24,248 bases of DNA, from contig NWUY0300032184.1 of the NCBI GenBank assembly GCA_004151065.3, positions 34,581 through 58,828 of the forward strand, read 5' to 3'. The notes beneath the pieces are model-generated. The model searched no databases, was not told where the DNA came from, and saw nothing but the letters and a program-made list of their open reading frames with translations. Source of the DNA: Larix sibirica (taxonomy: Eukaryota > Streptophyta > Pinopsida > Pinales > Pinaceae). Numbering within the stretch: the first letter of the stretch is position 1; every line of letters starts with the position of its first letter. The translations under genes were made by a program, and so were the position numbers. Of the stretch, positions 7,115 through 17,853 are shown one piece after another.

Positions 7115-8899
7115 GAAAAATGTGCACATGTACCAGTAAGGGGTGGTTTAGCTAGATTGGTTTTTGTTCTAGGGGAAGTAAGCAGAATCTCATACATAAT
7201 TATTGATTGGGAATAAAACAAATCAAGTTGTTGAGCCTTAATGATGTCTTGTTATTATTTGTGTACCCCGGAGAGGGCCACATCCTTCGCAATGAAAGGT
7301 TGTAGTGATTTAAAGAGCCAATAAGTTAAGAACTCATTAGGAATTTGTGCCTTTATTAAACTACGTCTTCTTCTTCATTCATGAATTGATTAGAGATTTT
7401 TGTGGACTTATCTTTTCTGAACAAAGTTAGAAGTTCTATGCCAAACTCATAACGGACTAGTAACTATAAATGGTTAAAAAAAACCATTGCAATTGCATTT
7501 AAGCTCTCAAAGGAAGCTTATGGTGACTCATTGTACCACTCTGTTTCTACCCTTGTTAATGTACTTTGGAAGAGGTGCAAATGAATGGTATCATCCATCA
7601 AAGAGTTCAAAGAATACCAAAGATGAAAAGTTATTACATGGTTGGTCGAGTCTTCTTTAGGATTTCCTTCAAACTTAGATATGTCTGAAGGAATTTTAGT
7701 AGGGATAGGGGGGCATTCGGGATCATGTAACACTAGGTCATTGGTTAACTTCGTCAAGTCCGGTAGATTCAAAGTATCTAAGAAACATAACCTTTTTTAT
7801 GCCATATAATTCCAAGATCTGGTTTCATTTGCTTCCCATTGGTTTGTATTAGCCAAATATTGACCCGGTATATATGGATTCCCAGGATTCGTGAATGGTT
7901 GATTATTTTGTCCAAAATTTTCATTTTGGCCGAATTGAGTTTGTGCAAATGGAGTCATATTTCTTCCAAGTATTCCCCCTATGAATGGATGGATTCCTTG
8001 AGCAGTATTAACATTTGTATTATTGAAGATGTTCATACCTCCTTCCCCAAATGAAGGAATATTTCCTTGGTGCATATTATGCCCCCAGGGAAATCCAGCA
8101 CTAATGCCCACTATTCTAGGATTAATTGTATTTCCATGCAACACATTTGGTACTAAGGGAAAACCACCACTCATACCTATTATTCCTTGGAAAGGTATGT
8201 TCATATGGGTATCCTAGATATAGGAACTATCCCAGTCATTGTGGAAGGGTTGGACATGGACATTTTTCCACTATAGGGTGGGAAAGCATGAGATGGAATC
8301 AGTGGACCATTTCCAGAGGAAATAGTATTTGTTACAATGGGAGGAATTTTGGAATTCACAGGTTGGAAACCTGGAAAGGTCATCCCAAAAGATAAAGGAT
8401 TGGTTCCCTGTGACATAGATGAATCCCCTCCATTAAGCACTAAGGAGGATGGCGGAAACCATCCATATGCTCTTGTAGATGATGTATTCATGTTTCCTTA
8501 TCGTATGGGAACTAGACTAAATGGGGGTTTAACCTCCCCAGTGAAAAGCATCTCCCTTGTGTTTTTCATACTAACCCACTCAAATGGTGGATTATTTACT
8601 CTAGTGGTATGTAACTCAAGTTCTTAGTTATGCCAAAAATTAGGAATTTGTGCAGGGTTAAACATCCCTTCGGGGACTAAAAGATCCTCTATAGAGATAA
8701 CACCTAGTTTCACTTCAATATGAGGAGAAGAAACCCTAGGGGATTTATTCAACTACCCATCAATGGAACTAAGGTGTCATTATTCGTATGAACTCTCAGA
8801 ATCGTTAAAGCTTGAAATGTTTTCTTCTTCTTGTTGTTCTATTTTTGGTTATTGATTTTCTTACTCTACCCCCTAAGGGGATGGATTATTGTAGTCCAT
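7115..8899 (-). pseudogene. Gypsy (Tat/Athila-type) gag, decayed
   Basis: A possible start codon lies at 8899 (MDYNNPSP), followed by an acidic stretch. Next comes a long glycine/proline/asparagine-rich region (8491-7797) with words such as PGFQPVNSKIPP and NPYIPGQYLANTNQWE. The conserved retrotransposon gag domain reads PTKIPSDISKFEGN and HVITFHLWYSLNSLMDD (about 7700-7590) and LHLFQSTLTRVETEWYNE, then IELLTLFRKDKSTKIS near 7440. LIKAQIPNEFLTYWLFKSLQ and FIAKDVALSGVHK follow (about 7360-7258), then QQLDLFYSQS near 7225. A tryptophan in an HEWRRRR-like motif has become a stop. At least four frame changes and several stops are needed. It ends where the palindromic repeat block begins. Gag would form the particle; this copy cannot. 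Confidence 0.85.
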
Positions 8900-10138
8900 C
8901 TTCACCTTGGCATAGGGAACTCTCTCAGTTCATGAAAGTGTCCTTGAATCCTTCTAGACCTTGAAAATGTTGATCGGCTATGGTGGCTCGCAAAAGACAC
9001 CAAGGAGAAAGCTTACAAAATTATGAAATAAAAAAGACAACACGCTTTAAAAATTTCCTAAAAATATTTACACAAGAATAAATACTCTCCCAAAGACAAG
9101 TACTTGGTTGTTTAAAAACAAATACTATTTAGTGAAGAGTATCAATTTGGGGTCTTCTAGAGGTCTTCCTAGGATGATTAGGTTCCATGTCCAACCAATG
9201 AATATCTAAAGACAGTTACCCTAATATTCACACACCAATCACCAGGGGTGCAAGCACTTGCCTTAAAAAAATACCCTCCCAAGGAGTTGAAATGGAGATT
9301 CTATGTCTATCTTAGGTCCCATAAGATATTCCCCTTACAACAACCCCCTAGGAGAGGCAACTATGAACACCACTTCACACTTGCTATTTGTGTGGGATGG
9401 TCATGGGAAAGGGCTTCTGTGAATGGGAAGGGAATGTAGCACACAAGCCTTAGACTCGAAGCTGTGCATGAGAAATGGTGTCACCCTGGGGACTTTCCAT
9501 GCTTGAACAAATACCAGACATGCATAACCCCACTAATCCAAGCAGTACAATTTTCCCACTTGGACTAGCTTTACCTAACGGTTGATTCCTATGTTAGAGG
9601 CACTTTCCCGACAAGTAATTCACGCTACTAATTGATCTATCACTCTTAAGTTGTTCCTAGTCTTAGTCTTACATGATCTTGGAGGAGTTAACTCATAGCA
9701 CCTATCTCCAACATCTTAGGCCCTATACTATTAGGTGAGTTTCTACAAAATAAAAATCCGAGATTCCTGCAGTGATTTCTGCTTTACAAAAATATTCAAA
9801 AAAAGTTCAAAAGAAGAAAACTAAGTGCAACTAAATACTTCCAAATGCAATCAAACTTGTTCACTCTTTTTAACATGAAATATGGATCACTCTTCAAACA
9901 ACTCACTCAACTCTTTAAATTGTAAATGTATGTTTTCAAATGCAAATGCAAGTCTTTCAAATGTAAATGCAAGTATACCAACTTTTATTTTTCAAACCAA
10001 ATACAACTTTTGAACTAAACTTTTTGCTTTTTGATTGAAAATGCAACTTTTAAACAAGAATAGGAGTAATGAAAACACCAAAACAAGTAATATATTCCTA
10101 TCACTATGGTGAAAACAACCTCTAAACTCTAGACCTTT
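8900..10138 (-). other. Probable leader or LTR of the Tat-type Gypsy element; no gene
   Basis: The segment lies directly upstream of the gag start on the minus strand, where a 5' leader, primer binding site and LTR are expected. It has no recognisable coding sequence; a 63-codon plus-strand frame at 9248 is unremarkable. Short imperfect repeats of the AAATGCAAATGCAAG type occur at about 9910-9980. No clear primer binding site was identified, and I found no second copy at 4036-5104 to prove an LTR. The right edge at 10138 is set by the terminus of the next element. Confidence 0.4.
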
Positions 10139-11522
10139 TGATGGGACAATGAATTTCAGCTATAGAAACTAAATTCCCTTGCTCATTACTTAAATTGGCA
10201 ACCCAGGAGTTCGTACAAACTTAAGAGGTAACATTCACTATATATGTAATTGCAAAGGAAATAGCTTGAAATACTAACTAAGAAAGACAGTAACTACAAT
10301 GCAACAACTTAATCTAGGAAAATAAATACATCAAGGAAATAACTTGAAAGACTAAGAAAGACATAAATGTAAAGCAACAACTTAAGCTATGAAAGTAAAT
10401 ACATCAAGGAAATAACTTGAAAGACTTACTAAGAAAGACAGTAAATGTGAAGCAACAACTTAACTATGAAAATAAAATAATGACTTATTTAAAAATGGGA
10501 ATTGAAGCATACAAGAAATAAAATGTCAGAATTGAAATAACAAGAAATAAATGTTGATTTTTTCTAAAAGCGCTTGTATAAAAAATATGCAGGAACATTA
10601 CAGGAAATTACATAAATGTTATAGGAACTACAAGAACACTACAAGAAACTACAAGAAAAACAAAACATGGAATAAAATGACATAAATAGAAATAAATGAA
10701 ATAAAATACATGTAGGGGTTCTCAGTCCTTCTCTTGAGAGGTACCAACCCAAGGAAGATCCTAGAACCATGCCTAATCAAGTATACTAAATATGGAACAA
10801 AACTAGCTCTTCTTTATTAAAAATATGTCATGACAACAAGGCAGTAAGATGCTTCTTGATACAAATTCGCCTTGACCAGCAAGGGAGGAATGGAAAATTC
10901 TAAATATAAGAATAATAGAAGCTAAGCTAACCTAACATCACAAATCATACTTCTATTTGTACTTGAGTAAACTCCAAATTGTCTCATGCAATCAACTCCT
11001 TTATTGGTGGAAGTTGTCCAAGTTAATTATAAATCTGCATGCAAGTTGGTGGGATTGATTCCCTCTTTAGGAATCAGACATTGGCCTTGTGAATTTGATT
11101 TTGTATGATAACTTGAGTCCTTATCCATGTGTTGGAATATCATGAGTATGAAGATGGACATTAATCTCTTAAATATCTCAATCATGTCTTATTTTGTCTA
11201 GTGAACTAGTTGAAGGAGATTGAGTTGGTTGTTGTGACTTGATCTCTTCCACTTTGATTCAAATATCCTCCACATAGAACTCCACCACAACTCAAGAATT
11301 ATTTGAAAAATATTATCCCATCATTTTCATTAAATAAATCAAATGAATTAGCAAATAAGGAAACATTACTAATCAAATGTCAAAGTATTCATTACACAAG
11401 CATGCATAGGATTTAGAGAAATAATTAAATATATATTTTGTATTTAAGTCCTTATTCCTCACAACAAGCCTTTTAGAAACCATAAGATGGGCCAAATAAT
11501 GTACCATTTTAGGGGACCATAA
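10139..11522 (-). repeat. LTR A (3' LTR of the composite element)
   Basis: The LTR is 1384 bp. On the minus strand it begins TTATGGTCCCCTAAAATGG at 11522, just behind the polypurine tract, and ends CATTGTCCCATCA at 10139. The expected ancestral termini TGATGGG and CCCATCA form an inverted repeat. It aligns along its length with B, and from about 10302 with C. No primer binding site follows it on the minus strand, which agrees with its being the 3' LTR. Confidence 0.8.
10255..10476. repeat. 73-78-bp tandem subrepeats in LTR A
   Basis: Three units start at 10255, 10333 and 10406, each beginning AAGGAAATAACTTGAAAGAC-like and ending near AATACATC. The same units occur in B (from 15501) and C (from about 17880) in different numbers, so copy number has drifted between the LTRs. 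Confidence 0.75.
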
Positions 11523-11525
11523 TTA

Positions 11526-11540
11526 CCCCCCAACTTAATG
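11526..11540 (-). other. Polypurine tract of LTR A
   Basis: On the minus strand this reads CATTAAGTTGGGGGG and stands three bases before the LTR start at 11522. B has the equivalent CATTAAATTGGGGG at 16906-16919. This is where plus-strand synthesis would be primed in a Gypsy element. Confidence 0.7.
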
Positions 11541-12455
11541 TTTTGCATGCTCTCAGGCTACAAAATTTCTCTCCAAAAATTGGTCTCTTCCATGCTGCTC
11601 ATATTACCTTGCATTTACATGCTTTAACTTTTGCATGTAGATATTTTGACCTCGTGCATGAATGATGATCTTTGGCATATGTTGTCTTTGATAATGGGTA
11701 TCCATATGCACCTTTCATTCCCTTGAAATTTGTATTTACCCTCTTAGTGTTGTAACATCACTTTCTGTAGAAATTTGTTGTTCCATAGGCCTATACATTG
11801 TAGTTCCTACAATACTTTGTTTTGATAGAGAACACAAAGTTGTTGAGTGGAGAAAAAGGATGCCATGGTAGATATGATGATGTAGGGTAATAGAAATGAT
11901 CTTTGTCTTCGTCTTTTTCTTTAAATTACCTTGTAAATCCGCTTTGAGAGTGGACGATCAAACAAAATTTGAAGTTTTGATGTACAAGAACGATAAAATG
12001 TTGAAATTTTCCTTGCATAACCAACAAATGATTGCATTTCCTCCGTCCTATATACTTTCTTTCATATTTAACACATCAATTATTTTTAATACTTTAACCA
12101 AGTATGCATTACTCGTCAACAAGGAAATAAATTGTAAGGTGGTGGATTAATTCTTTGTTTACCTGAAGCTGCCCTAATTTGTTGTGTAAAACCCCTCTTT
12201 TATTCTTCACATGGCCTCCTCTTATCATAATCACTTCATGTAATCTCTCAAAAAGTTTCAAATTTTCCTTCAACTACTATTTTAACATGAAGAGTTTCTA
12301 GAATGTTGGAAATCCATTTGATCTTGCTTCCCTTCCTTACTTTTCCATCTTGTATTTCTTGTGCTAACTAATATTGCACGTGCTGCTAATAGAAGGAAAG
12401 GGGATCTACTCCTATATCATCATATGCACACATCACATGCAATTCTCATGCAAAT

Positions 12456-12470
12456 CCCCCCCAACTTAAA
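12456..12470 (-). other. Second polypurine tract-like sequence
   Basis: On the minus strand TTTAAGTTGGGGGGG lies about 930 bp upstream of the tract at 11526-11540 and shares the word TTAAGTTGGGGGG with it. It is preceded by GTGAGGACACCAAAAATT, a context seen just behind the coding region in Athila-type plant elements. It could be a second priming site or only a duplicated sequence. Confidence 0.5.
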
Positions 12471-14976
12471 ATTTTTGGTGTCCTCACCAAATGATATTTG
12501 GATAATCAACTTACATATGATGAAATTTTAATTTTAATTTGAAATGTTGATGTAGCATGCGATTCTTGTACTCTTTTTAAAGGTAGTTTATAGCTGTGTA
12601 AAACCATAGATCTGATCTATATTTTCCTTGAGGTAATGAAGACTTTTCAAACCTCTTGTATGTTTCTAATGCTACCATATAAACATGCATCAAAGGGATA
12701 GAAAGCGATAAAGGTGTAGTAAAATCCTCCTAACAAGCTTCCATACAACATTGATATAGTTAACCCAAATCTGGAGATGACTACTGTATGTGACAAAGAG
12801 TTTTATTTCTAGTATATATTGCATAAGTCTATTCAAAACCACTGAAACTAATCACTTAAGACCACCTTTCAAATTTTGTTATGAGCTTCTATAAGGTTTC
12901 CTTGTTTTCTGCATTTAATCTTGATAGAATGGCACCCTTTTAAGGACAAATATTGTTCATTATAAGTGACTAGTGTGAGGATACCACTAGCTATTTGTAC
13001 GAATCCTTCAAAACTTCCCTATGTTGAATGGAAGAACTCAATTTCACTATGCTCATTGAAATGTGAATCTGAACCAAAGCCTTGCATCCATTTTAAAATG
13101 AATAAATTAGCATAATATTAGTCAGTTACCTCATTGCTTAACCCTTGAATGTTGCATGCATGTTGATAATTGAAATGAAATGACCTTTATTTTTTTGGAG
13201 ATGGAGGTTTTTGAGTTTGATGATTACTAGAAATGATCATGTTGCCTCGCTTTATTTCATGATTGATGGCTTGCTTGCTTTAATGCATTGTTGGATCGCT
13301 TGATAATTGTTGGAAATGATGTTTCTAGAAATTTTGTGAAGGTGGTGATTTGATGGCTCACTTGAAATAATGATCCCTTGGAGTAGTTGGCGTGTCTGCT
13401 TGGATAGCTATGCTATGATTCATTGTCTTTCCAGGGCAAGCGTCTCTAATGTGGTTGTGGAAGTTCCCTCAAACTATTCTTCATAAATATGGGACAATGA
13501 GTGAGCTACTGGAAAAAGATGAATTTTTGGCTTCTCTAAATCACAACCCCCTTTTACACACCAAATCGGTGGTGTACATGTTGTGCTTGTAGGCTCAATA
13601 TTACTGGTATAAGATTCCATTTATAAATGGTTCAACATTCACCCGGGAGATATAAAACATAAGTACTCAAACACATACATATATATGTTGTTACCTTTGT
13701 ATAGGATCCAAACACTGCTATCACCCTTGCAAAGTTTTTGTTTTGGCTCTTCCACAAGGATGCTATGTTTTCCCTATACAGAGGGTTGCTTTTTTCACTG
13801 TAAGTATTTTTCATAGAGTTTCCTCAACAACTAGATATATGATTTCTATTGCTTCATAAGAGAAAAATATCCTTCGAGCATTCAATTTGGATCTTATTCA
13901 ATTTGTTCAAACCCTAAGTGGAAATAGAGTATTACCTATGCATGTGATTTGACAATTGAGAATTTGTAGAGGCTGATTGGTAAATGAACTCGAAGTGATT
14001 GAGGTTAAGCTTGTGAATTGACAACTATGCCTAGTTTCCTTGATTTGAGATAGTTTATCTTTGATTAAGTTAGGATTTATGTGGCTTCCAATGGTGAGAA
14101 GTTGTGGCATGGAGGAACTTTTGGTGACTAGTAAAGATAATCAACGGTTTGTCACACTTCAATCATAGTTTTAGCTTTTTCTCATCATGATGCATGCACC
14201 ACTTCCACTTCATCACACAAATTTATGTAATGATTGCTTATTCTACAACCTCTCTTTGAATTTTCAATCTCCATTTTTATTTCTTCTATGTGGTGCATTA
14301 AAATTTAAAACTGATCCACTTCAGTTTAAGTTTTTTCAAATTTTTGATGTATAGTTGAGCTCTAAAGACTGTCTTCTGAAAACTGTGAATATAATGAGGC
14401 TCCTCTGTTTGAGGTAGATCCAATCCTCTCATGACCAGTTGATCCACACACAATTCCTTTTTTTTAATTGCATGCAAGCATCCTTCATTTATCTGGCCTT
14501 GAAAGCTTGACCATGTTTGGTAATTTTGGAAGATGCACTTCCTATAGGTTGCATGTAGCTTACATTGCCTTGAATTCTTTTCTTACAGGTACAAAATAAA
14601 CAAGGATTAATCTTTTTGGACTATAGAATTCTATGTGAACTGATATGATCAAGAATAGAGGTTCTTTGAATTGATTGAGTGTTCAGGTTGACTTGCTACT
14701 ACATTTTGTTGGAGATGGCATGCCCATTGTGTAGCTCATCAATATTTTGTCATGCGGTCTAATACTTGAGTCAATATTCATGATCTATTTGGATCTCTTG
14801 TTTAGTGAAAATGATTTTCAAGTCCTTCTCCTTCATGTAATGATGTTCTTTTGATACTTTCCCATTTCCCTCTTGAATGCACAATGGTTCTGGTAACAAG
14901 CATGTAAGAAATTATTCAACTTTGGGATTTAATGTCTACTCCCCATCAATTTTTGTACATGGATCTTTGATCTCCT

Positions 14977-15234
14977 TCACATGCATGGAAATATGTCTAA
15001 GAAAACACTCTTCCCCATGAAATCCACACTCAACTTCTTTGGAATACAGTGACAAGGGAAAATTTTCCTTATCTTATGTGGGATTGACTCATGGATCTTG
15101 TCTTCTTCTATGTATTCTTGGGATGTATATTTTTCTTTGTTTGCGTATTTGAGCTTAGAGAAAGAAATTGAGGAAATCCTCATAGAAACATATCCTTCTT
15201 TCTTCAACAAATACTTTAGCAATTTGTTGGCCAT
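14977..15234 (-). pseudogene. Short ORF at the 5' end of the internal region, unknown
   Basis: The frame encodes 85 residues beginning MANKLLKYLLKKEGY, rich in lysine and serine, with no recognised domain. Its position just after the LTR and primer binding site is that of gag, but the sequence does not resemble the Gypsy gag found at 7115-8899. It may be the start of a frame-shifted longer coding relic that continues in another frame towards 14130, or a chance open frame. Confidence 0.3.
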
Positions 15235-15363
15235 GAGTCCCTACTTCAGAACACACTACAAACATGGGGGTTTGATACATATAAATCATATCGATGCATG
15301 CAAGATTTATTTATTTATTTTTCCAATAAAATTTCAAACTGTTCCTAATACAATTTTAGTACC

Positions 15364-15383
15364 TCCTTGGAAACGATGCCCAA
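15364..15383 (-). other. Primer-binding-like site behind LTR B
   Basis: On the minus strand the 20 bases TTGGGCATCGTTTCCAAGGA follow the LTR B end at 15386 by two bases. Athila-type Gypsy elements use TTGGCGCCGTTGCC-like sites, and the resemblance is partial (TTGG, GTT, CC and AAGGA are shared). Its position fixes LTR B as the 5' LTR of the B-to-A element. Confidence 0.5.
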
Positions 15384-15385
15384 AG

Positions 15386-16902
15386 TAACGGGCAAAATAA
15401 TTGTAGCCATAGACACTGAATCCCTTGGCTCATTACTTAAATTATTAATCCAAGAGTTCGTACAAAATTAGAGGTACCGTGCATTGTATATGCAATTGCG
15501 AAGGAAATGGCTTGAAATACTAATTAAGGAAGACAGTAAATGTAAAGCAACAACTCAGTCTAGGAAATCTTGAAATGCCAATGAAGAAAGACAAGAAATG
15601 TAAATCTATGAAANACTTAAATTATCAATCCAGGAGTTCGTACAAACTTAAGAGGTACCATGCATTGTATATGTAATTGCAAAGGAAAAAGCTTGAAAGA
15701 CTAAATAAGAAAGATAGTAAATGCAAAGCATCAACTTAATTTAGGAAAATAAAGACATCAAGGAAATAACTTGAAAGACTAACTAAGAAAGACGTAAATG
15801 TAAAGCATCAACTTAATCTAGGAAAATAATGATGTCAAGGAAATAACTTGAAAGACTAACTAAGAAAGACAGTAAATGTAAAACAACAACTATGAAAATA
15901 AAGAATGACTTGCTTAAAAACAAGAATTGAAGAATGCAAGAAATAAAATGTCGGAATTGAAATAACATGAAATAAATGCCGATTTTATCTAAAATAACTT
16001 GTATTGGCAAACTCTGAGGAACATTACAGGAAACTACAAAAACTCTACAGGAACAACAAGAATGTTATAGGAAACTACAAAAAAAACAAAAAGCATGGAA
16101 TAAAATGACATAAACATAAATAAATGAAACGAAAGAATCTCATGGAATCCTTCCTAAGCAATTATACTAAATATGGAACAAAACTAGCTCTTCTTCACTA
16201 AAAATACGCCATTAAAATAGGGCAGTAAGTTGCCTCTTTATACAAATTCGTCTTGAACAACAAGGGAGGAATGAAAATTCTAAAGAGAAGAATAATAAAA
16301 TCTAAGCTAACCTAAAATATCAAATCTTACTTCTATTTGTACTTGAGTAAACTCCAAACTGTCCCATGCAATCAGTTCCTTGATTGGAGGAAGCTGTCCT
16401 AGTTAACTAAAAATTTGCATGCAAGTTGGTGGGATTGATTCCATCTTTAGGATTTCGACCTTGGTCTTGTGAATTCGACTTTGGATGATATCTCGAGTCC
16501 TTCTCCATCTGCTATCATCTCACGAGGATGAATATGGAACATAATCCCTTAAATCTCTCAATCATGTCTTAGTTTGTCTAGTGAACTAGTTGAAGGAGGT
16601 TGAGCTGGTTGTTGTGACTTGATCTTTTCCACTTTGCTTCAGATATCCTCCACCTAAAACTCCACCGAAACTCAAGAATTATTTGACCAACATTATCCCA
16701 TTACTTTCATTAAAAAAATCAAAGGAATGAGCAAATAAGGAAACGTTACTAATCAAATATCAAAGTATTCATTAAACAAACATGCATAAGCTTTAGAGAA
16801 ATAATTAACTATATTTTGTGTATTTAAGTACTTATTCCTTGTAACAAGCCTTTTAGGTACCATTAAATTGGCCAAATAATGTACCATTTTAGGGTCCTAT
16901 CA
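15386..16902 (-). repeat. LTR B (shared central LTR)
   Basis: The LTR is 1517 bp, starting TGATAGGACCCTAAAATGG at 16902 on the minus strand and ending near GCCCGTTA at 15386. It is longer than A because about 180 bp are duplicated at its low-coordinate end. It has a polypurine tract upstream and a primer-binding-like site downstream, so it serves both flanking internal regions. Confidence 0.8.
15435..15794. repeat. 180-bp direct duplication in LTR B with an undetermined base at the junction
   Basis: The sequence from ACTTAAATTATTAATCCAAG (15435) begins again at 15615 as ACTTAAATTATCAATCCAGG, and the first copy ends at an N (15614). A and C lack the duplication. The two copies differ by many substitutions, which argues against a simple recent assembly duplication, though the N makes the junction uncertain. 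Confidence 0.65.
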
Positions 16903-17853
16903 TTACCCCCAATTTAATGTTTTGCATGCCCTCATGCAACAAAAATGCTCTCCAAAAATTGGTCTCTGCCATGTTGCCCATATTACCTTGCTTTTACATG
17001 CTTTAACTTTTGCATGCACATATTTCATGCATATATTTTGACCTCATGCATTAATGATGAGCTTTGGCATATGTTGTCCTTAATACTGGGTATCCATATG
17101 GACCTTTTATTCCCTTGAAATGTTTTTTACCCATCATTAGTGTTGTAGCACCACTTTTTGTAGAAATATGCTTTTCCATAGGCCTGTACATTGTAGTTCC
17201 TGCAGTACTTTGTTTTGATAGAGAACACAACGTGGTTGAGTGGAGAAAAAGGATGCCGTGGTGGATATGATGATGTAGGGCAATGTATATGATCTTTGTC
17301 TTTGTCTTTTTCTTGAAATTACCTTGTAAATAAGCTTTGGGAGTGGACAATCAAGCAACCTTTGAAGTTGCGATGTATAAGAATGATAAAATGTTGAAAT
17401 TTGCCTTACATAACCAACAAATGATTGCATTTCCCCTATCTTATTTTTTTCATATTTAACACATGAATGCTTTTTAATATTTTGACTAAGTATGCATTAC
17501 TCTTCAAGAAGGAAATAATTTGTAAGGTGATGGATTTGTTCTTTGTATACCTGAAGCTTCCCTCTTTTGCTATGTAAAACCCTTCTTTTTGTTGTGCACA
17601 TGGCCTCCTCTTATCATAATCACTTCATGTAATCTCTCAAAAAGTTTCAAATTTTCCTTCAACTGCTATTTTAAGATGAAGAGTGGCTATAATGTTGGAA
17701 ATCTATTTGATCTTTCTTCCCTTCCTTACTTTTCCATCTTGTAGTTGTTGTGTTAACTGTTCTTGCATGTGCTGCTAATAGAAGGAAAGGGTATATTCTC
17801 TTATATCATCATATGCAGACATCACATGCAATTCTCATGCAAATTCCCTCCCC
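16903..17853 (-). repeat. Remaining internal DNA of the C-to-B element
   Basis: This is the second copy of 11523-12470. It begins behind LTR B with a polypurine tract (CATTAAATTGGGGG on the minus strand) and ends abruptly at 17853 in CCCTCCCC, where LTR C sequence starts. About 2.9 kb of internal DNA and the end of LTR C are missing here compared with the B-to-A element. Confidence 0.75.

Larger units (their letters stand above)
11523..12470 (-). repeat. 3' non-coding internal segment next to LTR A (copied at 16903-17853)
   Basis: About 950 bp between the polypurine tract and 12470 recur at 16903-17853 next to LTR B, with similar length and order. No domain is seen in either copy. The open frames at 11896 (plus) and 17051-17430 (minus) are not conserved between the copies and are taken as chance. 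Confidence 0.75.
12471..15385 (-). mobile_element. Internal region of the composite element, no intact gene
   Basis: About 2.9 kb between the 3' segment and the primer binding site. No protease, RT, RNase H or integrase motif is visible on the minus strand. The longest minus frame (15234-14977, 85 codons) starts about 150 bases behind the primer binding site, where gag would begin. A second frame from about 15040 down to about 14130 is unusually protein-like despite about a dozen stops, with words such as ISMHVKEIKDPCTKIDG and YIKNLKKLKLKW. This may be a decayed ORF of unknown type. The rest (14130-12471) shows nothing I can name. Confidence 0.5.

Noticed and set aside
7839-8627. Four plus-strand open frames of 64-96 codons
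   Set aside because: They lie opposite the glycine/proline-rich gag region on the minus strand and have no independent support.
2931-8899. All minus-strand Gypsy pieces as one rearranged element
   Set aside because: The RT/RNase H at 2931-4035 is chromovirus-like, while gag, protease and integrase at 5105-8899 are Tat/Athila-like. The order would also be wrong for one Gypsy element.
17051-17430. Overlapping open frames on both strands in the internal segment beside LTR B
   Set aside because: The matching segment beside LTR A (11650-12030) does not keep the same frames, so they are not under coding constraint.
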